Part shown: one piece after another, positions 7,260 to 15,049 of the stretch | Numbering within the stretch: position 1 is the stretch's first letter | How the letters are laid out: every line of letters starts with the position of its first letter | From: UBA5109 sp965662565 | GTDB lineage: Bacteria > Pseudomonadota > Gammaproteobacteria > Pseudomonadales > Pseudohongiellaceae | Reading direction: 5' to 3' | DNA: 15,091 nt | Assembly (NCBI GenBank): GCA_965662565.1 | Contig: CBFIHS010000044.1 | Location: forward strand, 1 to 15,091 | Program-made: the position numbers and the translations under genes | The notes under the pieces: generated by a model | What the model was told of the DNA's origin: nothing | Databases searched by the model: none | Seen by the model: the letters and a program-made list of their open reading frames with translations, nothing else

Positions 7260-8663
7260 TTAACTCTCCTGCTTGGTTTTAAGTAAACCAAAGCCAAACA
7301 TTGCCAGAGAAATGGAAACAATAGCATTCAAATAGTTAAATAAAGCGTAAGGAAGATAGTCCAACACTGACACTCCTAAGGTAGCAGCATAAAAAGCTCC
7401 CGCCGTTGTCCATGGAATTAGAGCTGTTGTCAGAGTTGAGCCTTCCTCAACTGAACGAGAAAGCACAGCTTTGTTGAGTCCTTTTTTGGCAAAAGCTGCG
7501 CTAAATAATTGGCAATTTAAAATGATTGAAATGTAGGCTTCGCCCATAGCCATATTGCCAATCAAGCCACTAAAGAGAGTTGTCGCAATCAAGGTGGTAG
7601 TCCTTTTTACACGAACAATGATGCCCGCTAACAAGGTTTTAAGGAAACCAGAACTGTGTAAAATCCCACCCAGCGCTAAGGCCATCAAAGCCAGCAACAA
7701 AGTCCAAGCCATACTGCTGATACCGCCCCGCCCTAAAAGAGAATCCAAAGTCTCTATACCCGTTGTTCCTAGGGTGTTAAGCCAGAGCGCATTTAAAACA
7801 CTCACTAAGTCCTCGCCTTGATAAACTATAGCAATTAAAACTGCTGTCACAATACTGGCAGACATTGCCAACTCTGCAGCCAGCCTTCTTACACTAAGGA
7901 TTAACATCACCAATAAAGGCAACAAAGTTATAAAAATAGATAAGCGATACTGCTCTGATAAGGCTTGCTGTATGAGCTGAAAATCGTTGCCGATAAAATC
8001 ATTTTGCGTATACCGTAAACCCAAGAGGAAAAAGATCACTAGAACGATGAGCATGGTTGGGACTGTGGTATAGAGCATAGAACGAATGTGCTCATATAAG
8101 CTTGTCCCTGAACTCATGGCTGCAAGATTAGTCGTATCCGAAATAGGAGACAGCTTATCTCCAAAACTAGCGCCAGAGACGATCATGCCCGCCACTAGAG
8201 GTAAGGGAATACCAAGGACTTCACCAATGCCAATCAAGACCACGCCAATAGTGCCCGCAGTCCCCCAAGAAGTGCCTGTCGCTATCGACATAAAGCTACA
8301 TAACAACAAACCCACAACCAAGAAAAGGCTTGGGCTTAACAATTCCAAACCATAATAGATAAGAGTGGCAATCGTGCCACTGTGCATAAAACTCGATATA
8401 ACCATTCCGATCAAAATGAAGATATAAATGGCCGTCAATGCTCTTGAAATAGATTCTGACATCCAGCCTTGAATAGTAAGATAATCACAAGCTAATAAAC
8501 GACTGTTAAAGCCAGCCCATAGCAGACATAAAAACAGTAAACTGTGTAAATCTATCTCGAAACGAAAAAGCCCAAGAGCAATCAGTAATACCACCCCACC
8601 AAAGCAAATAATTGAGTGAAATAAGCTTGGCTGCTTGTGGGTCTTTGCGGAACTTTCTGTCAT
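7260..8663 (-). CDS. nhaC: NhaC-family Na+/H+ antiporter
   Basis: 467 residues, inner-membrane protein with about 11-12 hydrophobic helices. The family signature GASFGDKLSPISDTTNLA (164-181) is present with the Asp and Ser/Thr residues expected in the ion pathway. TGTSWGT (129-135) and a second inverted-repeat half with GLIGNMAMGEAYISII and a TALIPWTTAGAF motif are also present. Family role: exchange of Na+ for H+ (some relatives couple to organic acids, e.g. malate/lactate MleN). Start ATG at 8663 has a weak ribosome site. A TATACT hexamer lies about 35 bp upstream, but its -35 is poor. It is the first gene of a two-gene unit with the ARH-family protein. Confidence 0.93.
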   Translation of the reverse strand: MTESSAKTHKQPSLFHSIICFGGVVLLIALGLFRFEIDLHSLLFLCLLWAGFNSRLLACDYLTIQGWMSESISRALTAIYIFILIGMVISSFMHSGTIATLIYYGLELLSPSLFLVVGLLLCSFMSIATGTSWGTAGTIGVVLIGIGEVLGIPLPLVAGMIVSGASFGDKLSPISDTTNLAAMSSGTSLYEHIRSMLYTTVPTMLIVLVIFFLLGLRYTQNDFIGNDFQLIQQALSEQYRLSIFITLLPLLVMLILSVRRLAAELAMSASIVTAVLIAIVYQGEDLVSVLNALWLNTLGTTGIETLDSLLGRGGISSMAWTLLLALMALALGGILHSSGFLKTLLAGIIVRVKRTTTLIATTLFSGLIGNMAMGEAYISIILNCQLFSAAFAKKGLNKAVLSRSVEEGSTLTTALIPWTTAGAFYAATLGVSVLDYLPYALFNYLNAIVSISLAMFGFGLLKTKQES

Positions 8664-8900
8664 GGTGTGCTTTATTCTTATTGTTTTCTTTAGTATATAA
8701 GTTTTAAGAAATAACTTTTACACTAATTCAAAGGAATCCTTTAATACGGTTTTTATTCGGGCCTAACAAAGATCAGGGTTCCATATTAGTAAAATCACGC
8801 TGTTAGAGTTCAGTTTCAGTTCATAGTGATACTCTTATACTTAATTTACGTATCAATAAGTTAATAACATCTAAAAGATGCTCGGAGATAGGAGACAACC

Positions 8901-9326
8901 ATGAAAAATATACTTTTTATTGTGTTTGGACTAGCCGCAACATTCTCAACGATACCTTCACAAGCCGCACAAAAAAAAGAGCTTGATGCCAAATACAGCT
9001 TTAATGAGCTTGAGGAAGTAGACAGTTTTCGTAAGTGGAATGTAAGAAGCTGGAAAGCCGTGGATTCGCGTTCGGTTATTGTTGATATATCGCCTTCGCA
9101 GTCTTACCTAATTATCCTTGATCGCAATTTACGCCACCTTAAACATGCTAGAAACATACATATTTCATCCTTGAATTCGAGGGTATATGCGGGTGTCGAT
9201 AGAGTAGAAAATCATGACAGCTACTTCAGGCCCGAAGTTCCGGTCGTAATTGATAAAATCTATATTCTTCCTAACAGAGCGGCTCGGCAGGATGCACGAG
9301 AACAAATCCTAGCTCGAGCAGACTAG
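8901..9326 (+). CDS. Small exported protein, DUF6491-like
   Basis: 141 residues with a Sec signal peptide (MKNILFIVFGLAATFSTIPSQAA, cleavage near residue 22-23), then a compact alpha/beta domain. The VDSRSVIVDISPSQSYLIIL strand pair, the LRHLKHARNI segment, ISSLNSRVYAGVDRV and the terminal IDKIYILP recall the DUF6491 family of uncharacterised exported proteobacterial proteins; this match is from memory. No catalytic motif and no Cys pair. ATG is preceded by AGGAG at 8890-8894. A possible -10 (TATACT, 8836-8841) has only a weak -35. Single gene, divergent from nhaC and convergent with the small Cys/His protein. Function unknown. Confidence 0.75.
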   Translation: MKNILFIVFGLAATFSTIPSQAAQKKELDAKYSFNELEEVDSFRKWNVRSWKAVDSRSVIVDISPSQSYLIILDRNLRHLKHARNIHISSLNSRVYAGVDRVENHDSYFRPEVPVVIDKIYILPNRAARQDAREQILARAD

Positions 9327-9466
9327 ATTTTCCGAGTTCCCCTTCCTATCAGCTTTGGACTAGAAAGGTTTGAAATCACTCTATTTAGATAGAGAGAAGC
9401 CCACAATGAGCTATTTTTACGGAAGGAAGGAGATTCCCCGCTCCCTAGAGCAGTTCAGCAAAAGCC

Positions 9467-9694
9467 TCATTGAGGAAGCGGAATGTCACAAGTAGGCCCG
9501 CGAAGCTCAAAATCACCATGTAAATCAATATGTGCAGAAGCGGCGTTTTCAGATACAACAATCAAGATGATGCCGCCGTTTCCAGTATGATGACAAATAG
9601 ACACCTTTTCAGCCTTTGCCGCAAATGCACTGTAGCTGGTTACAGAAATTGCTGTGATGATGAGTGACAATAAAATACTTACTTTCTTTTTCAT
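9467..9694 (-). CDS. Tiny exported Cys/His-rich protein
   Basis: 75 residues from ATG at 9694, chosen because GGAGAGA lies just upstream (9697-9703). A TTG four codons earlier would place the ribosome site inside the gene. The signal peptide MKKKVSILLSLIITAISVTS...AFA is cleaved near residue 25. The mature part of about 50 residues contains VSICHHTGNGG, then VSENAASAHIDLHGDF, then CD. This is the pattern CH-x(n)-V-S-x2-A-x2-AH-x3-HGD...C seen in short exported domains often written CHxPPGN...AHLxHGD. C34, H35/36, H55, H59 and C69 could form a metal site or, with the two Cys, a disulfide (inference). Function unknown. A good promoter lies 40 nt upstream. The gene ends at TGA 9467-9469. Confidence 0.72.
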   Translation of the reverse strand: MKKKVSILLSLIITAISVTSYSAFAAKAEKVSICHHTGNGGIILIVVSENAASAHIDLHGDFELRGPTCDIPLPQ

Positions 9695-9741
9695 AGCTCT
9701 CTCCAAAAAATGAAAATACCCTGCTTAATTCACATATCAGC

Positions 9742-9771
9742 ATCATATGCGAATAAACTCTAGTTATTCAA
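9742..9771 (-). promoter_or_regulatory. Sigma-70-type promoter for the small Cys/His protein
   Basis: Read on the minus strand: -35 TTGAAT (9771-9766), 18-bp spacer, -10 TATGAT (9747-9742). Transcription would start near 9735, about 40 nt before the ATG at 9694. Confidence 0.5.
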
Positions 9772-9907
9772 ACCTACTTATTTCAACGATATAGTAGATT
9801 TTAGTTTTTTAGACTACACGCTTGTTGCATAAAGATGCTCACAGTCTCTTATTTACCCATCAAAAAATCGCTTATCACATTAAGACAGGTGCTTTTATAT
9901 AATACTG

Positions 9908-10984
9908 CTATTTAGCTCGCCCTAAATAACCCTGAGAAAGCATGGGAATTTTAATTATTCTTTGCGAGGCATTGTTGGTAAAGCCACCATTTAGGACGAT
10001 CGCAAACAACTCTTTCTTATCTTTTCCACTAAAAGCTACCCCATGCAAACCTCTTGGACCAGGGATGTTTCCCAGCAAAGTTCCATCTGTATCAACTACA
10101 TCAACTGAGGAGCCTGTGCTGATGTATAGTCGCCCTTGCGAATCCACAGCCATACCATCCCCACCACCTTCACTCAAAGAGACAAAATCACGTTGATTCG
10201 TTAATGCGCCATCATCTTCAACATCAAAAGCAACAATAACAGGACCATTAGTCACATAGAGAATGCTTTCATCTGGACTTAACACAATACCGTTTGTTCT
10301 GACGATATCTCCATACTTTGTAACCACACCATTGGAATCAGCATAAAACAGTCCAGCAGAGGAAATCGTAAAATATACTCCGCCTTTAGCATCGGCCATT
10401 AAGTCATTCATAATCCCACTAACACAATCCAAAGGGTCACCTTGGAACTTGTCTGCAAAAATGTAGCGTTCAGGTTCAAGCTTAACTATTGCCGAGTTCA
10501 GACCCCGATCTAACAAAAACAACTCTCCATTTTTACTTAGTGAAAGAGCCCCTCCAGTATTGGTGTTGTCGTAAACGATTTCCGCACTTCCATCTGGATT
10601 TAGCTGAATGACATTTTGAGCATCATTATTGGCAAAGATTACCCCGCCATTGTCGGTAGCGATAATGCCATCAGCGTTATTACCACCCCATGACCATACC
10701 AGCTCCCAGCTTTCACCGGCGCTAAGAATGCCTGGAATAGCACTAATTTCTGAGGAATCAGGTAAGGCATCAGGCTCAGGAACAACCCCGTTGCGAGGCG
10801 GTATATTAAAAGCTGGAGCTGGATTACGGCAATTCACTCGCACTTTTGCCAAGTCGGGATCTTGCCAGGATTGAAAACTGTTCCGACCCGGATCAAAACC
10901 GCCTGAAGGGTCTTGGGCCAATACTGGCAGAATAATAATACTCAATAAACTCACTATGAGAGTTGGAAACAATTGGATTTTCAT
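9908..10984 (-). CDS. Exported SMP-30/gluconolactonase-like beta-propeller protein
   Basis: 358 residues. The signal peptide MKIQLFPTLIVSLLSIIILPVLA is cleaved near residue 23. A Pro-rich N-terminal stretch (about 50-85) is followed by repeated blades: NNADGIIATDNGGVIFANND, LSLSKNGELFLLDRG, MNDLMADAKGGVYFTIS, TNGIVLSPDESILYVTNG, GDGMAVDSQGRLYIS and LHGVAFSGKDKKELF. The order NDL-D, NGI-LSPDE, DGMAVD is the SMP-30/gluconolactonase metal-site arrangement, in which a Glu, an Asn and an Asp hold a divalent ion. This suggests a periplasmic lactonase more strongly than for the other propeller in the window. Start ATG at 10984 has AGAGG about 5 nt upstream. Promoter and overlapping inverted repeat lie at 11034-11063. 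Monocistronic, no convincing terminator seen. Substrate unknown. Confidence 0.87.
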   Translation of the reverse strand: MKIQLFPTLIVSLLSIIILPVLAQDPSGGFDPGRNSFQSWQDPDLAKVRVNCRNPAPAFNIPPRNGVVPEPDALPDSSEISAIPGILSAGESWELVWSWGGNNADGIIATDNGGVIFANNDAQNVIQLNPDGSAEIVYDNTNTGGALSLSKNGELFLLDRGLNSAIVKLEPERYIFADKFQGDPLDCVSGIMNDLMADAKGGVYFTISSAGLFYADSNGVVTKYGDIVRTNGIVLSPDESILYVTNGPVIVAFDVEDDGALTNQRDFVSLSEGGGDGMAVDSQGRLYISTGSSVDVVDTDGTLLGNIPGPRGLHGVAFSGKDKKELFAIVLNGGFTNNASQRIIKIPMLSQGYLGRAK

Positions 10985-11033
10985 AAAAACCTCTTAGTCT
11001 TATTATGGCCTTAGCCAAGTGAAGATGAAAAAC

Positions 11034-11053
11034 GATTGTATGTAAGGACAATC
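11034..11053. promoter_or_regulatory. 20-bp inverted repeat overlapping the promoter, candidate repressor site
   Basis: Perfect 6-bp arms GATTGT and ACAATC with an 8-bp centre. The repeat covers the -10 and most of the spacer of the promoter above, the usual place for a repressor. The half-site differs from the TTARCA repeats elsewhere in the window, so a different regulator is likely. Confidence 0.45.
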
Positions 11054-11063
11054 AAACTGTCTA
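11035..11063 (-). promoter_or_regulatory. Sigma-70-type promoter for the second propeller gene
   Basis: Minus strand: -35 TAGACA (11063-11058), exactly 17-bp spacer, -10 TACAAT (11040-11035); each hexamer matches consensus at five of six positions. The start would be near 11028, giving a leader of about 44 nt. Confidence 0.7.
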
Positions 11064-11246
11064 GAAATGCTCAAACCCACTGTGCTCTTAAACATAGGCA
11101 TTACTTAAGATCACCTATATTATTGCAATTAAAGCTCTAGAGCGGTCGCGAATAAGCTTATGCATGGCATGATCTGAAGAGCTGATGCAATAAGGGCTTG
11201 GTAAATAAAAAAACAAGTCATCATACATACAGGAGAATGGAATCTT

Positions 11247-12239
11247 ATGAAAAGAATCGTTATCTGTGCAGATGGTACATGGAACCGTCCAGAGCAAGAA
11301 CTGACAAAAGATTTTCCCACAAACGTCCTAAAACTCGCTCGCGCGATTAAACCAGTAACTCCGCAGAAAGTTGGTCAACAAGTATTTTATGACTGGGGTA
11401 TCGGCTCATACCACAACCAAAAAGTAGCGGGTGCAACTGGAAATGGTTTACATAAGAATATTCTCGATGACTATCGCTACATTGTGCAGAACTATGCACC
11501 TGGAGATGAACTTTTTTTCTTTGGTTTTAGCCGAGGAGCCTACACGATTCGAGCTTTATGTGGCCTAATAAACAATTGTGGAATTTTAAAAAGAACAGAT
11601 GCCTCTCTTATCCAAACAGCTTTTAATCACTACAAAAACCCAGCCCCGGCTTATTCCCCAAAAGGAGAAAAGTCGCTCGCATTTCGCAAGCAATATTCGC
11701 ATAAATTTCGTCAGATAAAGTTTGTGGGGGTTTGGGATACTGTTGGAGCCATGGGAATTCCTATTTCGTTTTTAGGGCTCTTCAACGATAAAGATGAGTT
11801 CTACGACACCAAGATCGGAAGTAATATCAAGATTGCTCGGCATGCCATGGCCATTGATGAGCACCGAAGTGACTTTGAACCAACAATCTGGATTCCACAA
11901 ACTAATATGGACATCAAGCAAGTTTGGTTCAGTGGCGCTCATAGCAATATCGGTGGCAGCTACAAACCTGACAAAGACGGCAGTTTACTATCCGATATCC
12001 CTTTAGCTTGGATGCTCAAAGAAGCTAAGCAAGCTGGCTTAAGCACTGAACCTCACTTAAGCAAAAAACTGACTGCTAATCCTATAGCAACTTTGCACAA
12101 CTCCAGAAGATTGTTTTATAGAGTGAAAAACAAGTTTTATCGTTCTCTAAATCATCAGAAAGAAGAAGTACTTATTCATACTTCCGTAAAGAGTCGTTCG
12201 GAGAATGACCCTAGTTATCGTCCAAAGAACTTGGTGTAG
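11247..12239 (+). CDS. DUF2235 alpha/beta hydrolase (Tle1-like catalytic domain), stand-alone
   Basis: 330 residues. Seen: family start MKRIVICADGTWN, the nucleophile elbow GFSRGA with Ser95, Asp164 in VGVWDTVGAMG, and His232 in SGAHSNIGGSY, a plausible Ser-Asp-His triad. The C-terminal SYRPKNL is also typical. DUF2235 includes type VI phospholipase effectors of the Tle1 group, but this copy has no VgrG/PAAR/adaptor domain, no signal peptide and no immunity or T6SS gene beside it, so it is more likely a cytoplasmic lipase/esterase of unknown substrate. Start ATG has AGGAG at 11231-11235 (11-nt spacing, rather long). An imperfect inverted repeat (TTATGCAT/ATGCAATAA, 11158-11207 region) lies in the leader. 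Single gene. Confidence 0.88.
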   Translation: MKRIVICADGTWNRPEQELTKDFPTNVLKLARAIKPVTPQKVGQQVFYDWGIGSYHNQKVAGATGNGLHKNILDDYRYIVQNYAPGDELFFFGFSRGAYTIRALCGLINNCGILKRTDASLIQTAFNHYKNPAPAYSPKGEKSLAFRKQYSHKFRQIKFVGVWDTVGAMGIPISFLGLFNDKDEFYDTKIGSNIKIARHAMAIDEHRSDFEPTIWIPQTNMDIKQVWFSGAHSNIGGSYKPDKDGSLLSDIPLAWMLKEAKQAGLSTEPHLSKKLTANPIATLHNSRRLFYRVKNKFYRSLNHQKEEVLIHTSVKSRSENDPSYRPKNLV

Positions 12240-12530
12240 TTTCTCGATCAAGTTGATTGGCCCGATAAACTCATTTCATAACTAGAGACCTTGATGCACT
12301 GCTTCGAAACTATACTTTTTTGCGTCTACACACTCAGGCTAGACCGCTAACTATTTAATTTAAGATGTTTTTGCTAAGTCTAACTATGGTATGATTAACA
12401 ATATTAAGCCTGTAGTTAAGTCTATTGACTGAACGCTTTCTATTTTAAAATTTCTGATAAATTAAATTGATCAATCTCCTTATTTACATGAGGCTAAACT
12501 TAGAATTTGATCATTAGCAATGAGAAAAGT
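12240..12530. other. AT-rich gap with no supported gene
   Basis: No reading frame with family resemblance and no clear terminator after the DUF2235 gene was found. The only notable element is an extended -10 (TGG-TATGAT, hexamer at 12390-12395) that could start a transcript toward the small frame at 12531. No RNA family was recognised. Confidence 0.4.
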
Positions 12531-12722
12531 ATGAATACAAAAAGTGATAAGCAAGCCAAAATAAATGATGAGGCTTCTTGTCGAAGAACAGAGATCAAGG
12601 TAATAAATTCATATTCGGACATACCTACACCTCTAAAAACTCTTGCTTATTTTTCCAGGGAACTTAACTTATGCAGTGCTAGCTTTTTGTTTTTATCACG
12701 GGCCTTTTTAGCTCCAAACTAA
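12531..12722 (+). CDS. Possible small hypothetical protein
   Basis: 63 residues from ATG at 12531 (a TTG eight codons earlier is also in frame). The N-terminal half is polar (MNTKSDKQAKINDEASCRR); the second half has a short hydrophobic segment LCSASFLFLSRAFLA. No family recognised and the ribosome site is weak (GAGAAAAG). It ends 12 nt before the convergent quinoprotein stop. It could be a chance frame; the only support is a candidate extended -10 promoter about 135 bp upstream. Confidence 0.22.
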   Translation: MNTKSDKQAKINDEASCRRTEIKVINSYSDIPTPLKTLAYFSRELNLCSASFLFLSRAFLAPN

Positions 12723-12733
12723 ACAAAAAATAA

Positions 12734-14923
12734 TTACTCTGGAAGACGTAAAGCAATTAGTTTTGCTGTTGAGTTTGGCACACTCAAGGCAGCAACAATG
12801 TATTGCTTACCATCAAGCATATAAGACATCGGCATGCCAGACACAACCCCAGGCAAGTCAAGGTGAGCAATAACCTCTCCCGTTGCTTTATCTCTTACCC
12901 ACATACCTTCTGCACCTCGTGAGCCTTCCCCTTGAAAGAGTAAAGTCTTTGTCAACAACAAAGTTGAACGAGTCGGTTTACCCGTTGCAGGAATCTCAAC
13001 ACCTTCCATAAGAGGATGATTTTTAACTTCATCTGGGGTATCTCCATTTACCTTCATCCAGACATGCTCCCCACTAACAAGATCGATCGCTGTAACGCGA
13101 CCGTACGGAGGCTTGATTAAAGGCAAACCGTCTATGGAGGGGACAGAGGCAGCAGCCCCTATGAAATTCATATTCGACTTCTCAGGCTCATTAACTAAAG
13201 CCATTACATCAGCGGCTGCTCTAGACGGAATATAGATCAGTCCTGTTTCTGGATCATAGGCAGATCCTTCCCAATTTGAGCCCCCAAGCGGAGCTGGCAT
13301 ATGAAGAGTGCCTAAAGTCCCATCAACAGGATCATTGTATAGACTAGGTGGAGTGTAAAGTTCGCTATAGCGATAATCAGACGCAATCTCTTTGGCTAGA
13401 GCAAGAATTTCAGGAGTAAAATCTACTAAGTCTTCTTCTTGAAAACCCTGCCTGTCGTATGGAGCCGGCTTTGTAGGGAAAGGTTGTACTGGAGAAGACC
13501 ATTCACCAGGCACATCGGTGAGTGGCACAGGTCTTTCTTCAATTGGGAACAAGGGCTCTCCTGTTTCTCTGTTGAAAGCAAGGAGATGAGCTTGCTTTAG
13601 CATTTGAATCACAGCGGGAGTACCATCTGGTAAATCCGCTAGGACAGGTGCCGAAGGCGTGTCGTAATCCCAAATATCATGGTGAGCATGCTGAAAATGC
13701 CAAACAATTTCTCCAGTCCTGTAATTCATGGCAACTATAGAGCTTGAGTACAAATTATTTCCGTGACGATGGCCGCCGTACCAATCGCCTGTTGGTGCTT
13801 CTACTGGAATGTAAACCAAATCTAAGTCAGGGTCTGCTGACATCGCAGCCCAAACTCCAGCATTACCAGTTATATCGGCACCAGTGATCCAGCTTTCAAA
13901 ACCTGACTCACCAAGTTCTGGAATGGTTCTAAAAGTCCACAGTAACTCACCAGTGTTGGCGTCGAAAGCTCGAACATCACCTTTCACGTTACTAGCCGAA
14001 GTAGGAGCGCGACCATTTGTATGAGCAGCGCCTACAATTACGACATCTTCAACCACTAAGGGGGGGAATGAAATTCCTATGTCAATCCTTTCCATATCAA
14101 CACTCAGACGCAAACCTTGCTGAAGGTCAATAATTCCTCCCGCACCAAACTCTGTCCTAGGCAAGCCATTTTTGGCATTTAAGGCAACAAGATAATAACC
14201 AGGAGTCACGGTAAAAATAGTTTCTTGCCCACCATTTTCGTAATAAGACAGACCTTTACCAGAGCCTTTGCGAGGGGCATCAGAGAACCGCTGCCCCTCT
14301 TGAGGGCGCCACATCCATTTTAGTTGAGCCGTTTCAGGGTCAAGTGCAATTATGTTACGAGTCACTCCAGCAGTTGCATACAAAGTACCATTCACCATGA
14401 TTGGTGTACTTAAATAAGTTGATTCAGGTGATGGTCCAAATGAGCCAGTATCAAACAACCAAGCAACTTCAAGAGAATTAACATTATCAGCATTAATTTG
14501 ATCTAGAGGGACATAGCGTGTGGAAGCTTCAGAACCATGGATATGAGTCCAGTCAAAGCTTTCACCGACAGCCTCAGCTTCAGCTGGAGCTATATGTAAG
14601 GAGGCGAGCATTGAGCGATCCAGATTTTCTGGAACAGGAACCCTGCCTGTTTTTAGCAAGAAAGCAGTAATATCAAGATATTGCTGAGTACTCAGAGACC
14701 CAGGATTCTCGCCTGGCATGGTTTTACTTACCTGATCATAAAGCTCTTCTGCACTTCGACCAACCCAATCATTAATGATTCGAGTGGTCATTTCCAAAGG
14801 AACATGGCATCGCAAACAGGCCGATTGAAATTCAGCAGCGCCCCGAGCTACATTTAAGTCTTGGGCGTGCGCAACTACTGCTATGCCAGTGGCTAAGAAT
14901 CCCGCTAGTATCGATCTCAACAT
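12734..14923 (-). CDS. Periplasmic quinoprotein dehydrogenase: N-terminal cytochrome c plus PQQ beta-propeller
   Basis: 729 residues. The signal peptide is cleaved after AHA (residue 20). A haem c domain (about 21-95) has CLRCH (36-40) and likely axial Met69 in MPGENPGSLS. From about 123 an eight-bladed PQQ propeller follows: THIHGSEASTRYVPLDQIN, tryptophan-docking repeats such as DANTGELLWTF (321-331) and YRTGEIVWHFQ, HHDIWDYDTPSAPVL (414-428) with the Asp typical of the PQQ active site, and the final KQYIVAAL blade. Family role: oxidation of alcohols, sugars or aldoses with electrons passed through haem to the respiratory chain. Most quinohaemoproteins carry the cytochrome at the C-terminus; here it is N-terminal. 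Start ATG at 14923 has AGAGAG about 7 nt upstream. A 24-bp inverted repeat lies 37-60 bp upstream. No PQQ biosynthesis gene is in the window; substrate unknown. Confidence 0.88.
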   Translation of the reverse strand: MLRSILAGFLATGIAVVAHAQDLNVARGAAEFQSACLRCHVPLEMTTRIINDWVGRSAEELYDQVSKTMPGENPGSLSTQQYLDITAFLLKTGRVPVPENLDRSMLASLHIAPAEAEAVGESFDWTHIHGSEASTRYVPLDQINADNVNSLEVAWLFDTGSFGPSPESTYLSTPIMVNGTLYATAGVTRNIIALDPETAQLKWMWRPQEGQRFSDAPRKGSGKGLSYYENGGQETIFTVTPGYYLVALNAKNGLPRTEFGAGGIIDLQQGLRLSVDMERIDIGISFPPLVVEDVVIVGAAHTNGRAPTSASNVKGDVRAFDANTGELLWTFRTIPELGESGFESWITGADITGNAGVWAAMSADPDLDLVYIPVEAPTGDWYGGHRHGNNLYSSSIVAMNYRTGEIVWHFQHAHHDIWDYDTPSAPVLADLPDGTPAVIQMLKQAHLLAFNRETGEPLFPIEERPVPLTDVPGEWSSPVQPFPTKPAPYDRQGFQEEDLVDFTPEILALAKEIASDYRYSELYTPPSLYNDPVDGTLGTLHMPAPLGGSNWEGSAYDPETGLIYIPSRAAADVMALVNEPEKSNMNFIGAAASVPSIDGLPLIKPPYGRVTAIDLVSGEHVWMKVNGDTPDEVKNHPLMEGVEIPATGKPTRSTLLLTKTLLFQGEGSRGAEGMWVRDKATGEVIAHLDLPGVVSGMPMSYMLDGKQYIVAALSVPNSTAKLIALRLPE

Positions 14924-14959
14924 TATTCAACTCTCTTTTTATATTTTTAGGGTGGAATC

Positions 14960-14983
14960 TTAACACGGTTTACAACGTGCTAA
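14960..14983. promoter_or_regulatory. 24-bp inverted repeat, candidate operator upstream of the quinoprotein gene
   Basis: Arms TTAACACG and CGTGCTAA (7 of 8 positions paired) around an 8-bp centre, 37-60 bp before the start. Flanking bases (GGAAT on one side, ATTTCC on the other) add partial symmetry. Layout and outer bases match the repeat at 1109-1132. Next to it lies an A/T tract (T7-G-T8, 14991-15006 region) that on the minus strand is an A-rich stretch like an UP element. No convincing -10/-35 pair could be assigned. Confidence 0.45.
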
Positions 14984-15049
14984 TTTCCAATTTTTTTGTT
15001 TTTTTTATTAACTTATGGCTTATAGAATGTATGTATTTACTTGAATAAC

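Noticed and set aside
8730..8742. Palindrome AAAGGAATCCTTT upstream of nhaC
   Set aside because: Short, AT-rich and not placed over a recognisable promoter; expected by chance at this length.
9379..9394. Hairpin CTCTAT-TTAG-ATAGAG between two convergent genes
   Set aside because: Only 6 bp, AT-rich and without a T-run, so not called a terminator.
11247..12239. Type VI secretion effector locus
   Set aside because: No VgrG, PAAR, adaptor, structural or immunity gene beside the DUF2235 gene.
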